Source: Bacteroides nordii WAL 11050 = JCM 12987
GTDB taxonomy: Bacteria; Bacteroidota; Bacteroidia; Bacteroidales; Bacteroidaceae
DNA length: 64,000 bases
Direction: 5' to 3'
Assembly: GCA_000613465.1 (NCBI GenBank)
Contig: BAJA01000023.1
Location: 1 to 64,000, forward strand
Positions 9,594 to 18,796 of the stretch are shown piece after piece; position 1 is the first letter of the stretch; each line of letters starts with the position of its first letter. The position numbers were made by a program, and so were the translations under genes. Below the pieces are notes generated by a model. It was not told the DNA's origin. It saw only the letters and a program-made list of their open reading frames with translations, and did no database searches.

Positions 9594-10693
9594 GAAATAG
9601 AAGGAATGTCATATTCTTATCTCCATTGTTTCCTACAGGAGGAATTACAAGTTGGACTAAAAATATGTTGGAGTATATTCAGCAGGCGAATATTCAAAAT
9701 GTGATTCATGTAGACGGTTCTATTAAGTATAAAAGTCCGAATAAAGCCCGTCATCCGGTTTATAGGTTGATAAGTGGAATAGTGGATACTTTACGTATCT
9801 TTTATTTGCTGACTACAGGATGTTTAAAGCATCATCCTGCTGTGATTCATATAGCTACCCCAGGGTCACTTTCTCTATGTAAAGATGTGTTTTATCTTAT
9901 TATAGCCAAGTGTTTTAGGGCGAAATGTATTTTTCATTATCGTTTTGGTCGGATACCAGAATTAAGTGAGCGCAAAAACTGGGAATGGAACTTGTTATGC
10001 TTTAATATGAAACATGCATACCGGATTATTGTTATAGATGCTCCTTCCTATAAGGCTTTATGTGATACCGGGTTTGAAAGTAAAACAAGACTCATAGGTA
10101 ATCCTTGTTCGCCTAAAGTAGCTTTGTTGGCAAATCAAGATGTGGAAGAGAAACAAAAAAATCATTATGTTTTTGTAGGGCAGATAATAAGGACTAAAGG
10201 AGTATATGAATTATTAGATGCTTTTTCTCAATTGAGAAATGAGTTTCATTTGACTATGATAGGTCCTTATGATGAAAAAATAAAAAATGATTTGTTGACT
10301 ATTTCCCAACGGAGAGAGGGTGACTGGTTTTGTCTCTTGGGTAATCAACCATCGGAGGTAGTACTTGAATATATGAGCAAGGCCGATGCTATCATACTAC
10401 CATCTTATACAGAGGGATTCCCTAATGTAGTACTTGAGGCGATGGCGATGGGGTGTCCGGTGTTGGCTACTCCGGTAGGAGCCATTCGGGATATGATAGA
10501 TGCGGATAGTGAACAGGCTGCTGGGATATGTTTTGAAGCAAAATCGGCGGATGCAATAATAGAAGTGCTTGATAAGTTTTCCGGTGTTGATAATCATCTT
10601 GATTATGCTATTAACGGAAAGAGAAAAGTACTGGCATGCTATACCATGAAATCGATATTCTCACAATATCAAAAGGTGTGGTATGAGAGATAA
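9590..10693 (+). CDS. Glycosyltransferase family 4 (GT-B)
   Basis: This is a 367-residue GT-B transferase. The N-terminal PTGGITSWTKNM motif is near residue 17. The donor half carries FVGQIIRTKGVYELLDAF near residue 195 and SYTEGFPNVVLEAMAMGCP (the E-x7-E region) near residue 275. It is part of the capsule transcript and is followed 26 bases later by a GT2 gene. It should act at the cytoplasmic face on the undecaprenyl-linked oligosaccharide. Sugar specificity is not visible. Confidence 0.83.
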   Translation: MRNRRNVIFLSPLFPTGGITSWTKNMLEYIQQANIQNVIHVDGSIKYKSPNKARHPVYRLISGIVDTLRIFYLLTTGCLKHHPAVIHIATPGSLSLCKDVFYLIIAKCFRAKCIFHYRFGRIPELSERKNWEWNLLCFNMKHAYRIIVIDAPSYKALCDTGFESKTRLIGNPCSPKVALLANQDVEEKQKNHYVFVGQIIRTKGVYELLDAFSQLRNEFHLTMIGPYDEKIKNDLLTISQRREGDWFCLLGNQPSEVVLEYMSKADAIILPSYTEGFPNVVLEAMAMGCPVLATPVGAIRDMIDADSEQAAGICFEAKSADAIIEVLDKFSGVDNHLDYAINGKRKVLACYTMKSIFSQYQKVWYER

Positions 10694-10719
10694 AATTTAA
10701 TAGAATCAGACTGTTTTTG

Positions 10720-11484
10720 ATGAAAATTTCTTTAGTTACCGTAACTTTTAATAGTTACCGAACTCTTCGTGATACCATTCAATCTGTTTTATCTCAGACT
10801 TATCCGGATATTGAATATATTATTGTAGATGGCTGTTCTCAAGATAAAACCATTGATATAATAAAAGAGTATGAACCTTTGTTTCATGGCCAACTAAAAT
10901 GGATCAGTGAGAAAGATAAAGGTCTTTATGATGCCATGAATAAAGGTATCCGGATGGCTACCGGAGATATTATCGGCATTATTAACTCGGATGATTTTTA
11001 TCATAGAAAGGATACTGTAATGAAGGTTTCTGAAGCCTTCAAGAATGATGATATACAAGCTGTTTATGGAGACGTGCGTTTTGTAAATCCTCAGAATTTA
11101 GATAAAACAGTACGTTATTACTCTTCTAAGAGGTTTACTCCTGAGATATTTCGATTTGGTTTTATGCCTGCTCATCCCACTTTTTTCACTTATCGAAAAT
11201 ATTTTGAAGAGTTTGGTTACTATAAGACCGATTATAAAATAGCTGCTGATTATGAGCTCCTTATTCGTTTCTTGTATGTACATCAATTGAAAAGTCAATA
11301 TTTGCCATTCGATTTTATGAAAATGCGTACAGGGGGTACCAGTACCGCATCTATAAGAAGCAATATTTTATTGAATAAAGAGATAGTCAGAGCTTGTAAA
11401 GAAAATGGTATTTGGACTTGCATGCCGCTTTTATTCTTGAAGTATTTAGTGAAAGTATTTGAATTGTTATTGGTAAAAGAATGA
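10720..11484 (+). CDS. Glycosyltransferase family 2 (GT-A, WcaA-like)
   Basis: This is a GT-A enzyme of about 254 residues. The N-terminal ISLVTVTFNSYRTLRDTIQS and IIVDGCSQDKT motifs are the classic GT2 UDP-binding start. The metal-binding NSDDF (DxD type) lies near residue 91. I chose ATG 10720 over TTG 10717. The last four bases overlap the next gene's ATG (11481), so the two are probably coupled. It should catalyse an inverting transfer in capsule repeat assembly. Confidence 0.85.
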   Translation: MKISLVTVTFNSYRTLRDTIQSVLSQTYPDIEYIIVDGCSQDKTIDIIKEYEPLFHGQLKWISEKDKGLYDAMNKGIRMATGDIIGIINSDDFYHRKDTVMKVSEAFKNDDIQAVYGDVRFVNPQNLDKTVRYYSSKRFTPEIFRFGFMPAHPTFFTYRKYFEEFGYYKTDYKIAADYELLIRFLYVHQLKSQYLPFDFMKMRTGGTSTASIRSNILLNKEIVRACKENGIWTCMPLLFLKYLVKVFELLLVKE

Positions 11485-12523
11485 ATATACTTATTACCGG
11501 TGCTCATGGTTTTGTGGGTTCCAATCTTATTATGGCTTTAAAAGTTCATCATACTCTTTACGGCCTTGATATCATTGCTCCCGAGAAAGAGGGAGTGATG
11601 AAAACTTTTCTTTGGAAAGAGATAGAAGCATCTTGTTCCTTATTTCAAAAACTACCTCAATTTGATGCTATCATTCATCTTGCAGGTAAAGCTCATGACA
11701 CGAAAAATCAATCAATTGCCCAATCTTATTTTGATATCAACACCGGCTTAACTCAGAAAATTTTTGATTTCTTTCTTCAATCTTCTGCCAAGAAATTTAT
11801 CTTTTTCAGTTCTGTAAAAGCTGCTGCCGATAGCGTTGTGGGGGATATACTCACCGAGGATGTTATTCCAACTCCTGTTGGTCCTTATGGAGAAAGTAAA
11901 ATCAGGGCAGAAGAGTACATTATTAATAAATTGACAGTTGATGGTGAACAATTGACAGTTGACAATGGACAATTGACAGTTGCTATGCAGCATGATAGCG
12001 CAGCTAATTGTCAATTGTCCACTGTCCACTGTCAATTGAACAAGCAGGTTTATATATTAAGACCTTGTATGATACATGGGCCGGGAAATAAAGGGAACCT
12101 GAATTTGCTTTATAATGTGGTGAAGAAAGGCATTCCGTGGCCTTTGGGAGCTTTTGAGAATCGTCGTTCGTTTACTTCGATAGATAATCTTTGCTACGTG
12201 GTAGAAGGACTATTGACGAAAGACGTTCCGGGTGGTATCTATCATATGGGGATGATGAAGCGATGTCTACTAATGAACTGATAACTATTATATGTGAAGT
12301 AATGGGAAAGAAATCTCGCATTTGGAAAATAAATAGGGGGATAATGGAAGGATGTGCCGGGATTGGTACTTTATTTCATCTGCCTTTGAATACAGAACGG
12401 CTTCGGAAGCTAACGGAGAATTATGTAGTAAGTAACGCAAAGATAAAAGCAGCTTTGGGGATAGATAAAATGCCTGTTACTGCAAAAGAAGGACTGATAA
12501 AGACAATAAAGTCCTTTGAATGA
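11481..12523 (+). CDS. NAD-dependent epimerase/dehydratase (extended SDR, WcaG-like), frameshifted and carrying an in-frame repeat insertion
   Basis: The extended SDR begins ITGAHGFVGSNLI and has the YxxxK pair in GPYGESKIRAEE near residue 138. The frame from 11481 stops at 12281. The C-terminal 90 residues continue in another frame to 12523, and one extra G in the GGGG run at 12248-12251 joins them (GIYHMGDDEAMSTNELI). About 36 residues, encoded by 11931-12039, derive from a palindromic heptamer repeat found in intergenic DNA elsewhere in the window. They separate EEYIINK from KQVYILRPCMIHGPG, which would normally be nearly adjacent. Such SDRs often precede the initiating transferase in Bacteroides capsule loci and modify a nucleotide sugar. 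The insertion may or may not be tolerated. Confidence 0.75.
11931..12039 (+). repeat. Palindromic heptamer-arm element inside a coding sequence
   Basis: The left arm 11931-11981 repeats TTGACAG/TTGACAA words about every 7 bases. The core 11982-12006 contains CTATGCA, three bases, then TGATAGCGCAGCTAA. The right arm 12007-12039 carries the same words inverted (TTGTCAATTGTCCACTGTCC). The element has no stop codon in the SDR frame. Similar arms occur at 33369-33462 and a nearly identical core at 56064-56091. Confidence 0.85.
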
Positions 12524-12557
12524 TTTACAATTGGACGATTTACGACTTACGATTAAA
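12523..12557 (+). repeat. Heptamer array, TTTACGA word
   Basis: The SDR stop codon runs directly into a 7-base-period array (ATTTACA, GACGATT, TACGACT, TACGATT). It has the same word family as 19808-19842, 34104-34138, 34870-34904, 35691-35725 and 60938-60969. Only one arm is visible. It fills most of the gap to the next gene. Confidence 0.7.
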
Positions 12558-12581
12558 GATACTTTTTAAATATATAAAGCT

Positions 12582-13532
12582 GTGTATTATTTAATAATCT
12601 TAGTTCTGCTCTTCTTAGCAGAACTTTTTTATTTTTATATCGCTGATAAATACAACATCATCGATAAACCCAATGAGCGTAGTTCACATGCCCGGATCAC
12701 TTTACGGGGTGGGGGAGTTATCTTCTATTTTGGCGTATTGGCTTATTTCCTTACGAATCATTTTGAATATCCCTGGTTCATGCTTGCCCTGACATTGATC
12801 ACCTTAATCAGTTTTATTGATGATATCCGATCTACTTCTCAGGTATTACGATTGGTGTTTCATTTTTCGGCTATGGGATTGATGTTTTATCAATGGGGAT
12901 TATTCTCTCTTCCCTGGTGGACAATCCTTGTAGCGTTAATCATTTGCACAGGTATTATCAATGCTTATAACTTTATGGATGGCATCAATGGGATCACGGG
13001 AGGATATTCTTTGATCATACTTGGAACTTTAGCATTTATTAATCATTCGGTTGTTTCGTTTGTTGAGCCGGATCTTATTTATACAATGCTGTGTGCTGTG
13101 CTGGTTTTCAATTTCTTTAATTTCCGAAAGAGGGCGAAGTGTTTTGCCGGAGATGTGGGGGCGGTTAGTATTGCATTTACCATTCTTTTTTTGATTGGGA
13201 GGTTGATTATTCAAACCGGGGATTTTAGCTGGATTATACTGTTAGTAGTGTATGGGATAGATAGTGTGTTAACTATTGTTCATCGATTGATGCTGCATGA
13301 AAACATTGGTTTACCTCACCGGAAACATATGTATCAGATTATGGCTAATGAACTGAGAATACCTCATGTGGTGGTGGCATTGATTTATATGATGATGCAG
13401 GCAATTGTTGTAATAGGGTATTTGATATTACGGGAATATGGATACTGGTATTTATTGGGTAGTGTCTTTTTATTAAGCATGCTATATCTATTATTTATGA
13501 AGAGGTTCTTCTGCTTACATAAATTCAATTAA
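12582..13532 (+). CDS. WecA/MraY-family undecaprenyl-phosphate sugar-1-phosphate transferase
   Basis: This is a 316-residue multi-pass protein with GTG start. Family motifs are DKPNERSSHARITLRGGG near residue 26, DDIRS near residue 85 (Asp pair), NAYNFMDGINGITG near residue 128, FAGDVGAVSIA near residue 190, and HRLMLHENIGLPHRKHMYQ near residue 230. These proteins load a HexNAc-1-phosphate onto undecaprenyl phosphate, the first step of repeat-unit synthesis. In Bacteroides capsule loci such a gene is often last, as here. Donor sugar is not identifiable; the epimerase at 953 suggests a GlcNAc/GalNAc-type sugar is available. Confidence 0.85.
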   Translation: MYYLIILVLLFLAELFYFYIADKYNIIDKPNERSSHARITLRGGGVIFYFGVLAYFLTNHFEYPWFMLALTLITLISFIDDIRSTSQVLRLVFHFSAMGLMFYQWGLFSLPWWTILVALIICTGIINAYNFMDGINGITGGYSLIILGTLAFINHSVVSFVEPDLIYTMLCAVLVFNFFNFRKRAKCFAGDVGAVSIAFTILFLIGRLIIQTGDFSWIILLVVYGIDSVLTIVHRLMLHENIGLPHRKHMYQIMANELRIPHVVVALIYMMMQAIVVIGYLILREYGYWYLLGSVFLLSMLYLLFMKRFFCLHKFN

Positions 13533-13556
13533 TCCTTATTATCTGAGAAAGAAAGA

Positions 13557-13587
13557 TTTGTAAATTGAATAAAATGCATTACCTTTG
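13557..13587 (+). promoter_or_regulatory. Bacteroides-type promoter of the toxin-antitoxin pair
   Basis: TTTG at 13557-13560 and TACCTTTG at 13580-13587 are 19 bases apart, matching the Bacteroides -33/-7 consensus (TTTG, TAnnTTTG). Transcription would begin about 13594, so ATG 13607 is the right start for the antitoxin gene. Confidence 0.7.
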
Positions 13588-13606
13588 TTTTCAAAGAAAA
13601 ATTTCT

Positions 13607-13912
13607 ATGTCAGCAAATGAATGTATAAATGCGTTTTCCAGTCATCTTTTTTGGGATATACGAAAAGAAGATATTGACCTAGAACAGTATCCTAAATACA
13701 TAATAAAAAGGGTGCTGGAATATGGGATGTGGAATGATTGGATAATAATTCGTTCATATTATGGTTTGCCGAAAATTGTAGAGGAGGCAAAAAAAATGAG
13801 GGAATTGGAACCTCGTGCTTTGGCTTATGTTGCTGCAATATCAAATACTCCTAAAGAAAAGTTCAGATGTTACACTTATCAACAGTCGATTCCACAACAC
13901 TGGAACTTCTGA
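13607..13912 (+). CDS. Putative antitoxin partner (DUF6922-like) of an AbiEii-type toxin
   Basis: This 101-residue soluble protein begins MSANECINAFSSHLFWDI. An in-frame ATG at 13571 lies inside the promoter and is rejected as start. The FWDI-K-DIDLEQYPKYIIKRVLEYG pattern is common in small proteins encoded just before AbiEii-like nucleotidyltransferases in Bacteroidetes. Its end overlaps the toxin gene by 46 bases, so the two are probably translated together. The antitoxin role is inferred from the position; no DNA-binding motif is obvious. Confidence 0.65.
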   Translation: MSANECINAFSSHLFWDIRKEDIDLEQYPKYIIKRVLEYGMWNDWIIIRSYYGLPKIVEEAKKMRELEPRALAYVAAISNTPKEKFRCYTYQQSIPQHWNF

Positions 13913-14469
13913 AAAAGTTGCAGAGTATACCTATACTTCATAATACTCGTTTGGTAGGAGGTACTGCGTTGGCTTTACAAATAGGGCATCGAAAGTCTGT
14001 CGACTTAGATTTCTTTGGTACAGTGGATGCAAGTAAGGATGAGTTGACGATGGCTCTGGAACAAATCGGCTCGCTGGTTGTTCTGAAAGAATCACCGCAT
14101 ATTCATATATATCAGTTGAATAATGTTAAGATTGATGTCGTCGATTATCAATATTCCTGGATTGACGATGCAGTGGTGATGCAAGGTATCCGAATGGCAA
14201 GTTTAAGGGATATAGCAGCAATGAAGATTACGGCTATCATTGGTAGGGGAACTAAGAAAGATTTTATTGATATTGCTTTCTTGCTGCAGCGCTTTTCTAT
14301 AAATAAGATATTAGATTTCTATTCTCAGAAATATCCTGATGGTTCCACTTTTATGGCAATGAAAAGTTTGGCATATTTTGATGATGCCGAAGAAGATATA
14401 ATGCCGTATATGTTGACTGATATTTCATGGGAGAAGATCAAATCCCAGATACTATCTGAAATTTTCTAA
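13867..14469 (+). CDS. AbiEii/AbiGii-type nucleotidyltransferase toxin
   Basis: This is a 200-residue protein of the nucleotidyltransferase superfamily. RLVGGTALALQIGHRKSVDLDFF near residues 28-50 holds the GG-x9+-DLD/F signature of AbiEii proteins, and KIDVVDY near residue 84 gives the third acidic position. KDFIDIAFLL near residue 138 is the usual helical motif. AbiEii toxins transfer nucleotides to tRNA or other targets and act in type IV toxin-antitoxin and phage-abortive systems. The upstream overlapping gene supports the pair. Whether it defends against phage here is unknown. Confidence 0.8.
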   Translation: MLHLSTVDSTTLELLKKLQSIPILHNTRLVGGTALALQIGHRKSVDLDFFGTVDASKDELTMALEQIGSLVVLKESPHIHIYQLNNVKIDVVDYQYSWIDDAVVMQGIRMASLRDIAAMKITAIIGRGTKKDFIDIAFLLQRFSINKILDFYSQKYPDGSTFMAMKSLAYFDDAEEDIMPYMLTDISWEKIKSQILSEIF

Positions 14470-14502
14470 GGTATTTTACTAATACGATACAAGAAATAAT
14501 AT

Positions 14503-14547
14503 GCCGATACATCTCTTTTCACAAGAGACATATCGGCTTTCTTTTTC
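14503..14547. terminator. Hairpin terminator between convergent genes
   Basis: GCCGATA at 14503-14509 pairs with TATCGGC at 14531-14537, with an inner TCTCTT/AAGAGA extension, and a T-rich tract follows. It serves the toxin gene and may also end the opposing acetyltransferase transcript. Confidence 0.75.
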
Positions 14548-14567
14548 ATCCTATCCGGAAATTATAA

Positions 14568-14876
14568 TTATACGAGCTTTGCTATCCCTGTAACATGATC
14601 CAATGCACCAGCTTCCAGTTCATATCCCATCACGTATGGTTCGGGAATATCGGGATTGGTGAGTCCGAATTCACTAATTGATTTAAAACCGAACCGGTGA
14701 TAATAATTAGGATCTCCACAGAGGAATACAGCTTTATATCCCATTTCACGCCCGCGCTTCAGGCCCTTTTTGATTAGTGCGGAACCTACTCCCTGGTCGC
14801 GGTATTCAAGCAGGACGGAAAGGGGAGCGATTAATAAAGATTCAAATTTACTTCCGTCTTCCTGTATGACGTACAT
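14568..14876 (-). pseudogene. GNAT acetyltransferase fragment, N-terminus missing
   Basis: The 102 residues from the first ATG correspond to the C-terminal two thirds of a YhbS-like GNAT. The acetyl-CoA loop YRDQGVGSALIKKGL is near residue 27 and YHRFGFKSI near residue 59. Codons upstream of that ATG still read KLIGHILLTR, the expected preceding strand, back to the stop codon of the permease gene (14937-14939). The first 50 or so residues of the domain are therefore absent. It is probably a decayed gene abutting lldP, though expression by read-through from the permease transcript is possible. Confidence 0.6.
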
Positions 14877-14936
14877 ACGTGTCAGTAAGATATGCCCGAT
14901 GAGTTTAATAAGTCTTTTCTTCCGTAACTTAACTTT

Positions 14937-16435
14937 TTAGCTGAAAATAAATACAATGATTCCTGTTATCACTATATAGGCAAGTGCATAAGGATGGCTG
15001 CTTTCAGAATTTCGCCCTCTTTTCCCTGTTGATTACTTGCTGAAGTAGCTATGGCGATACTTTGGGGAGAAATGATTTTTCCTCCGGTAGCACCTACCGT
15101 ATTAGCGGCTGATAGCCAGTCGGGGTTTACATTGATATGGCCGGCAACGCTGGCTTGTAGTTTTCCGAAAAGAATGTTGGATGAAGTATCACTACCGGTG
15201 ATAAATGTACCTAAACATCCGATAACCGGTGCGAAAAGCGGATAAAGACTACCTGTGGCAGTAGCTAAGGCAGTAGCAATAACCGAGATCATCCCGGCAG
15301 TATCCATGATGGTTGACAGGCCGACAAGGCAGATTACTGTGATGAATGTTTTTTTCAACTGCTTCACAGTATTCCAAAGTACGATGAATAGGTCTTTGAC
15401 TTTTGCACCTTGTATTAGTCCGCCAATAAAAGTACCGACAAAGAGAAGTACACCTGCATGGGTAAGCCATGAGATGGTATAGTTCACTGTAGAGTCATTG
15501 ATAGGAAGGCTGATACGTGTTATCCAGTTGTTCTCAAGTGTATTGCGCAGTCCCGGGAATAGGGGACTGGTCAGGATTATCAGTAAGAGAATGAGCAGAT
15601 AAATACTCCATGCATTCAGGATATCTTTTCCGCGAAGAGAACTTTTGCGTGTTTTCTCTTCTTTAGAAGCTGTGAGTTTACCATAAATCACGATTACGAT
15701 AATAGAAAGAATACTACCGATAATGGCCGGGGATTCTGCTCCCATATAACGTGCGGCTACATATTGGCTGACAAGGGATACACCACCCACTAATAGTGCG
15801 AGGAACACATTCTTGGGTAGTGATTTCAATTTGGGGTCTGTGAGAAAAAGTAGTACCAATGGGATGAGGAACATAAGTACGGAAAGCTGTAGCACGACAT
15901 TGGTGCTTAAGGTTAATACATCCAGATTGGTTTCTTTAGCCAATACAAGTACCGGTGTGCCGATAGCTCCAAAAGCCGTGGCCACGCTGTTGGCTATTAA
16001 GCTTACTACTGCCGAGAAAACGGGTTTGAAACCAAGGCTGATAAGTATAGCGGCAGGGATAGCAACTGCGGTACCGAAGCCCGCCATTGCTTCAAGTAAC
16101 CCTCCGAATCCCCATGTCAATAGTAATACCTGAATGCTTTTATCAGTAGAGATAGAGGAAAATTGTTGCTTGATGATTTCCATTTTTTGGGTCTTTAGCA
16201 ATACGTTATAGCTGAAAATAGCCATTACGATAATAATCAGGATGGGAGAAACTGCTTTCAATGCACCATAGAGGAATGAATAAGCAAGATCGTCCACTGC
16301 AAAATGGAAACCAAAGATGGCTATCAGCATCGTTACAATGAGAGATATGACACTACTTTTATCGCCTGGCATTTTTAAAAAAGCCATTAATACAATAAGG
16401 AGTAAAACCGGAATAATAGCAAGAATCAGTGTCAT
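14937..16435 (-). CDS. lldP: L-lactate permease family transporter, C-terminal frameshift
   Basis: This is a LctP/LldP-type secondary transporter with about 12-14 membrane helices. Landmarks are EAMAGFGTAVAIPAAIL near residue 115, GSDTSSNILFGKLQ near residue 425 and AANTVGATGGKIISPQSIA near residue 450. It imports L-lactate or glycolate with protons. The frame from 16435 stops early at 14972. One extra C at the CC run complementary to 14992-14993 restores the usual C-terminal helix (PYALAYIVITGIIVFIFS) and a stop at 14937, giving 499 residues. Either the last helix is lost or the base is a consensus error. Confidence 0.85.
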
Positions 16436-16579
16436 AATCGTCAGATTTAATAATGTATAATATTCTTATAACAAAACTGGAGATCGTTTTGACTGTCCGA
16501 AAAGCAAATTTTTTTATGATTTTATCCGTGATATGCCGGATTTAAACAAAAAACGATAAGTTACATTATGGAGTTGAAT

Positions 16580-16628
16580 AAAAAGTCCGGATATGATTTA
16601 TTTAGTTAACCATATCCGGACTTTTTTT
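16580..16628. terminator. Strong bidirectional terminator hairpin
   Basis: AAAAAGTCCGGATATG at 16580-16595 pairs perfectly with CATATCCGGACTTTTT from 16611, giving A-tract and T-tract flanks on both strands. It lies just downstream of the DUF3868 gene on the minus strand and upstream of lldP. Confidence 0.85.
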
Positions 16629-16642
16629 ATCAGATGGGATGT

Positions 16643-18099
16643 CTATTTGTTAGGCATCTTCTTCATATCCAGTATTTTTTGCAATTGCTTCAAGTTGGCT
16701 TTTGCTGCTTCATTACCCATGTGGGCAGCTTGCGTGAAAGCTGCAATGGACTGATTTATATCCCCGTTAAGGAAATCGTATACACCACTATTATTGATAT
16801 ATTCGGCAGTCTGTTTGTTTGCCTTTTCCATAAACTTTATGGCAGTTCTCACATCTTTCTTGCTTAATGCTACGGCAGCGGCATTTAAGTTGGCTACTTC
16901 ATCGTTCGGGTACATGCGTACGGCAATATCGAACACGTTTACAAAGTCGTCACTTCCTTTCGGATAGCTGTTGGCTACCTGGTACATCTCGTTCAGACTC
17001 AGGTATTTCGGATTTGTTTTGATAACGATACGTCCTTGTTCAACATCGAAGTTTACTACAGTATAATCTATCTTGCAATCTACTTTACGTAATCCCGGAT
17101 AGATATCTTTCAACATGACACGGTAAGGAACGCCACCTGCTACACGCATAATTTCTTTTTTGCGCAAAGCATCATCGCTGGTATTTTTAATGATATTGAT
17201 AAACGTCTCTTTGTCTTTCATGGAAGAAGCTTCCAAGGCTTTCACCAATCCATCCCAGTTTTCACCGCCAAAGGATACCTTATAGAGGTTGGCCGGAACT
17301 TTTTCATTCTCACTCAGGTATTTCTTCAGTGCTTCGGCACGTTTCTGAGAAAGCTGTTCGTTGAATTTCAAAGGACCTTCGGGAGAAGCAAAACCTTCAA
17401 TACTGATACCGGTTATGGTGAGATTCTTATCATTCTGCACTTTATCGAACATAGAGTGAATATTCATCAACTCTTTATGATTGTTCATGAAATCGGTCAG
17501 GATAACAGATTTGCTTACCGGGAAATCCAGATGAGCCTCGTATTGTTCGCTACGGGTTTTTACTACTTCTACAGCTGGTTGAATATAAGCGACTATCGGA
17601 GACATGGCTGCCAGACGTTTCGCTCGGTAGATACATCGTTGGTAATGAGTTCCTGTGCAATCATCTCTTCATTATTGCCACAACCGCAGAGGTTTTCAAC
17701 CAGATTCAGTGCTGCATTTTGCATCCATGGCTGATAAGGGATTACCTGCGTATAGTTTAGTACTTCTCTTTTATCATAAGGGATAACGATACCTGCAGGT
17801 TTTTCTTTTTCTATTGCCAAACCCCGTATATATGCTTTCTGGCGACGACGACCGTTGATTATAATATCCTGTAAGGGTACATTGTGCTGGCCGTCTGTCA
17901 GCAGCGGAGTCAGCGTAAGTGAACGTTGGGGACTAACTACAAGATTCTTCATATCGATCGTCATGCTGATATAAAGAGAGTTGCCCTGTTGCCACAGTGA
18001 TACGTCAGATAAACTGATGGCATCATTGTAAAGTTTCTGGGCACTGGCGGGAAGTGCTATGACAAGTGCCAGCAGGAGATATATAATATTTCTTTTCAT
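16643..18099 (-). CDS. DUF3868 protein with OmpA-like domain, frameshifted in the middle
   Basis: A signal peptide (MKRNIIYLLLALVIALPASA) leads a DUF3868 domain of about 160 residues. The C-terminal part has an OmpA-like peptidoglycan-binding segment (GISIEGFASPEGPLKFNEQLSQKRAEA) and TPR-like helices. The first part (17593-18099) and the second (16643-17605) are in different frames. One extra A in the AAA run complementary to 17618-17620 joins them (STERKRLAAMSPIV, about 485 residues). DUF3868 and DUF3575 proteins are usually linked to surface fimbriae of the Mfa/FimA type, but no fimbrillin gene is visible here. Confidence 0.75.
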
Positions 18100-18122
18100 T
18101 GTTACAGTTGGTTTATAGGTTA

Positions 18123-18710
18123 TTATTTAATAATGTAGATGAAGCTAAGGCCTACTTTAGTAGGACCGAAATAGTCTTTAGTATTATGACCTAATTTCTG
18201 ACCGTTGTCTCCCGGTTCATATTTGTCATATTTGATGTGAGCGTAGCCAAGCCCGATGGTGGCTTCCATACTCCAGCGTTTGTTTAATATCCACTGATAG
18301 CCGTAAGATATACCAGCACCGTAAAGTTTACCATCATACCGGTCATGCCCCAGTCCGAACATGTCAAGGTTACTGATGTCCACATCGGCATAGTGTCCGT
18401 GCAGGCCGAAGAAACTGCCATTAAAACGTTCGCAGAGCCAGTAACGTAGTTCAGGCTGTACTAACCAATGCTTGAACTGTTTGTTGTCCGAAAACTTCCA
18501 GGGGTTGTAATTGCCCGATACATCAAGAGTTAATTTCTTTGCCAGTCCTATTTCAAATCCTAAGTTGGGAGTACTTGTGGCCCAGTAGAGGGCATTTGTT
18601 TTAATGGCAAATTTGGGTAGATAGGTTTGAGTTCTTTGCTTTTGGGCATATGTACCCGTAGCAAAGGCGAGCAGAAATCCTACTGCTAAAATTAATTTAA
18701 TTGTTTTCAT
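18123..18710 (-). CDS. DUF3575 outer-membrane protein
   Basis: This 195-residue protein has a signal peptide (cleavage after TGTYA near residue 22). The DUF3575 pattern follows: FAIKTNALYWATSTPNLGFEIGL, then SFFGLHGHYADVD and GISYGYQWILNKRWSMEA. It is rich in alternating aromatic strands, as expected of a small outer-membrane barrel. It is encoded 23 bases upstream of the DUF3868 gene in the same direction, so the two probably work together at the outer membrane. A link to fimbria assembly is inferred from family context only. Confidence 0.75.
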   Translation of the reverse strand: MKTIKLILAVGFLLAFATGTYAQKQRTQTYLPKFAIKTNALYWATSTPNLGFEIGLAKKLTLDVSGNYNPWKFSDNKQFKHWLVQPELRYWLCERFNGSFFGLHGHYADVDISNLDMFGLGHDRYDGKLYGAGISYGYQWILNKRWSMEATIGLGYAHIKYDKYEPGDNGQKLGHNTKDYFGPTKVGLSFIYIIK

Positions 18711-18796
18711 TTCCGTTTTGGTCTAGGTTTTATTATTTACTGCCTATACCAACACCTGCCGGAATGGATTTGTTTTCGATTGATAAAGATATTTTT

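Noticed and set aside
11748..12035. Antisense frame of about 95 codons in the SDR gene
   Set aside because: It is a by-product of the palindromic insertion, whose complement also lacks stops, and it has no family match.
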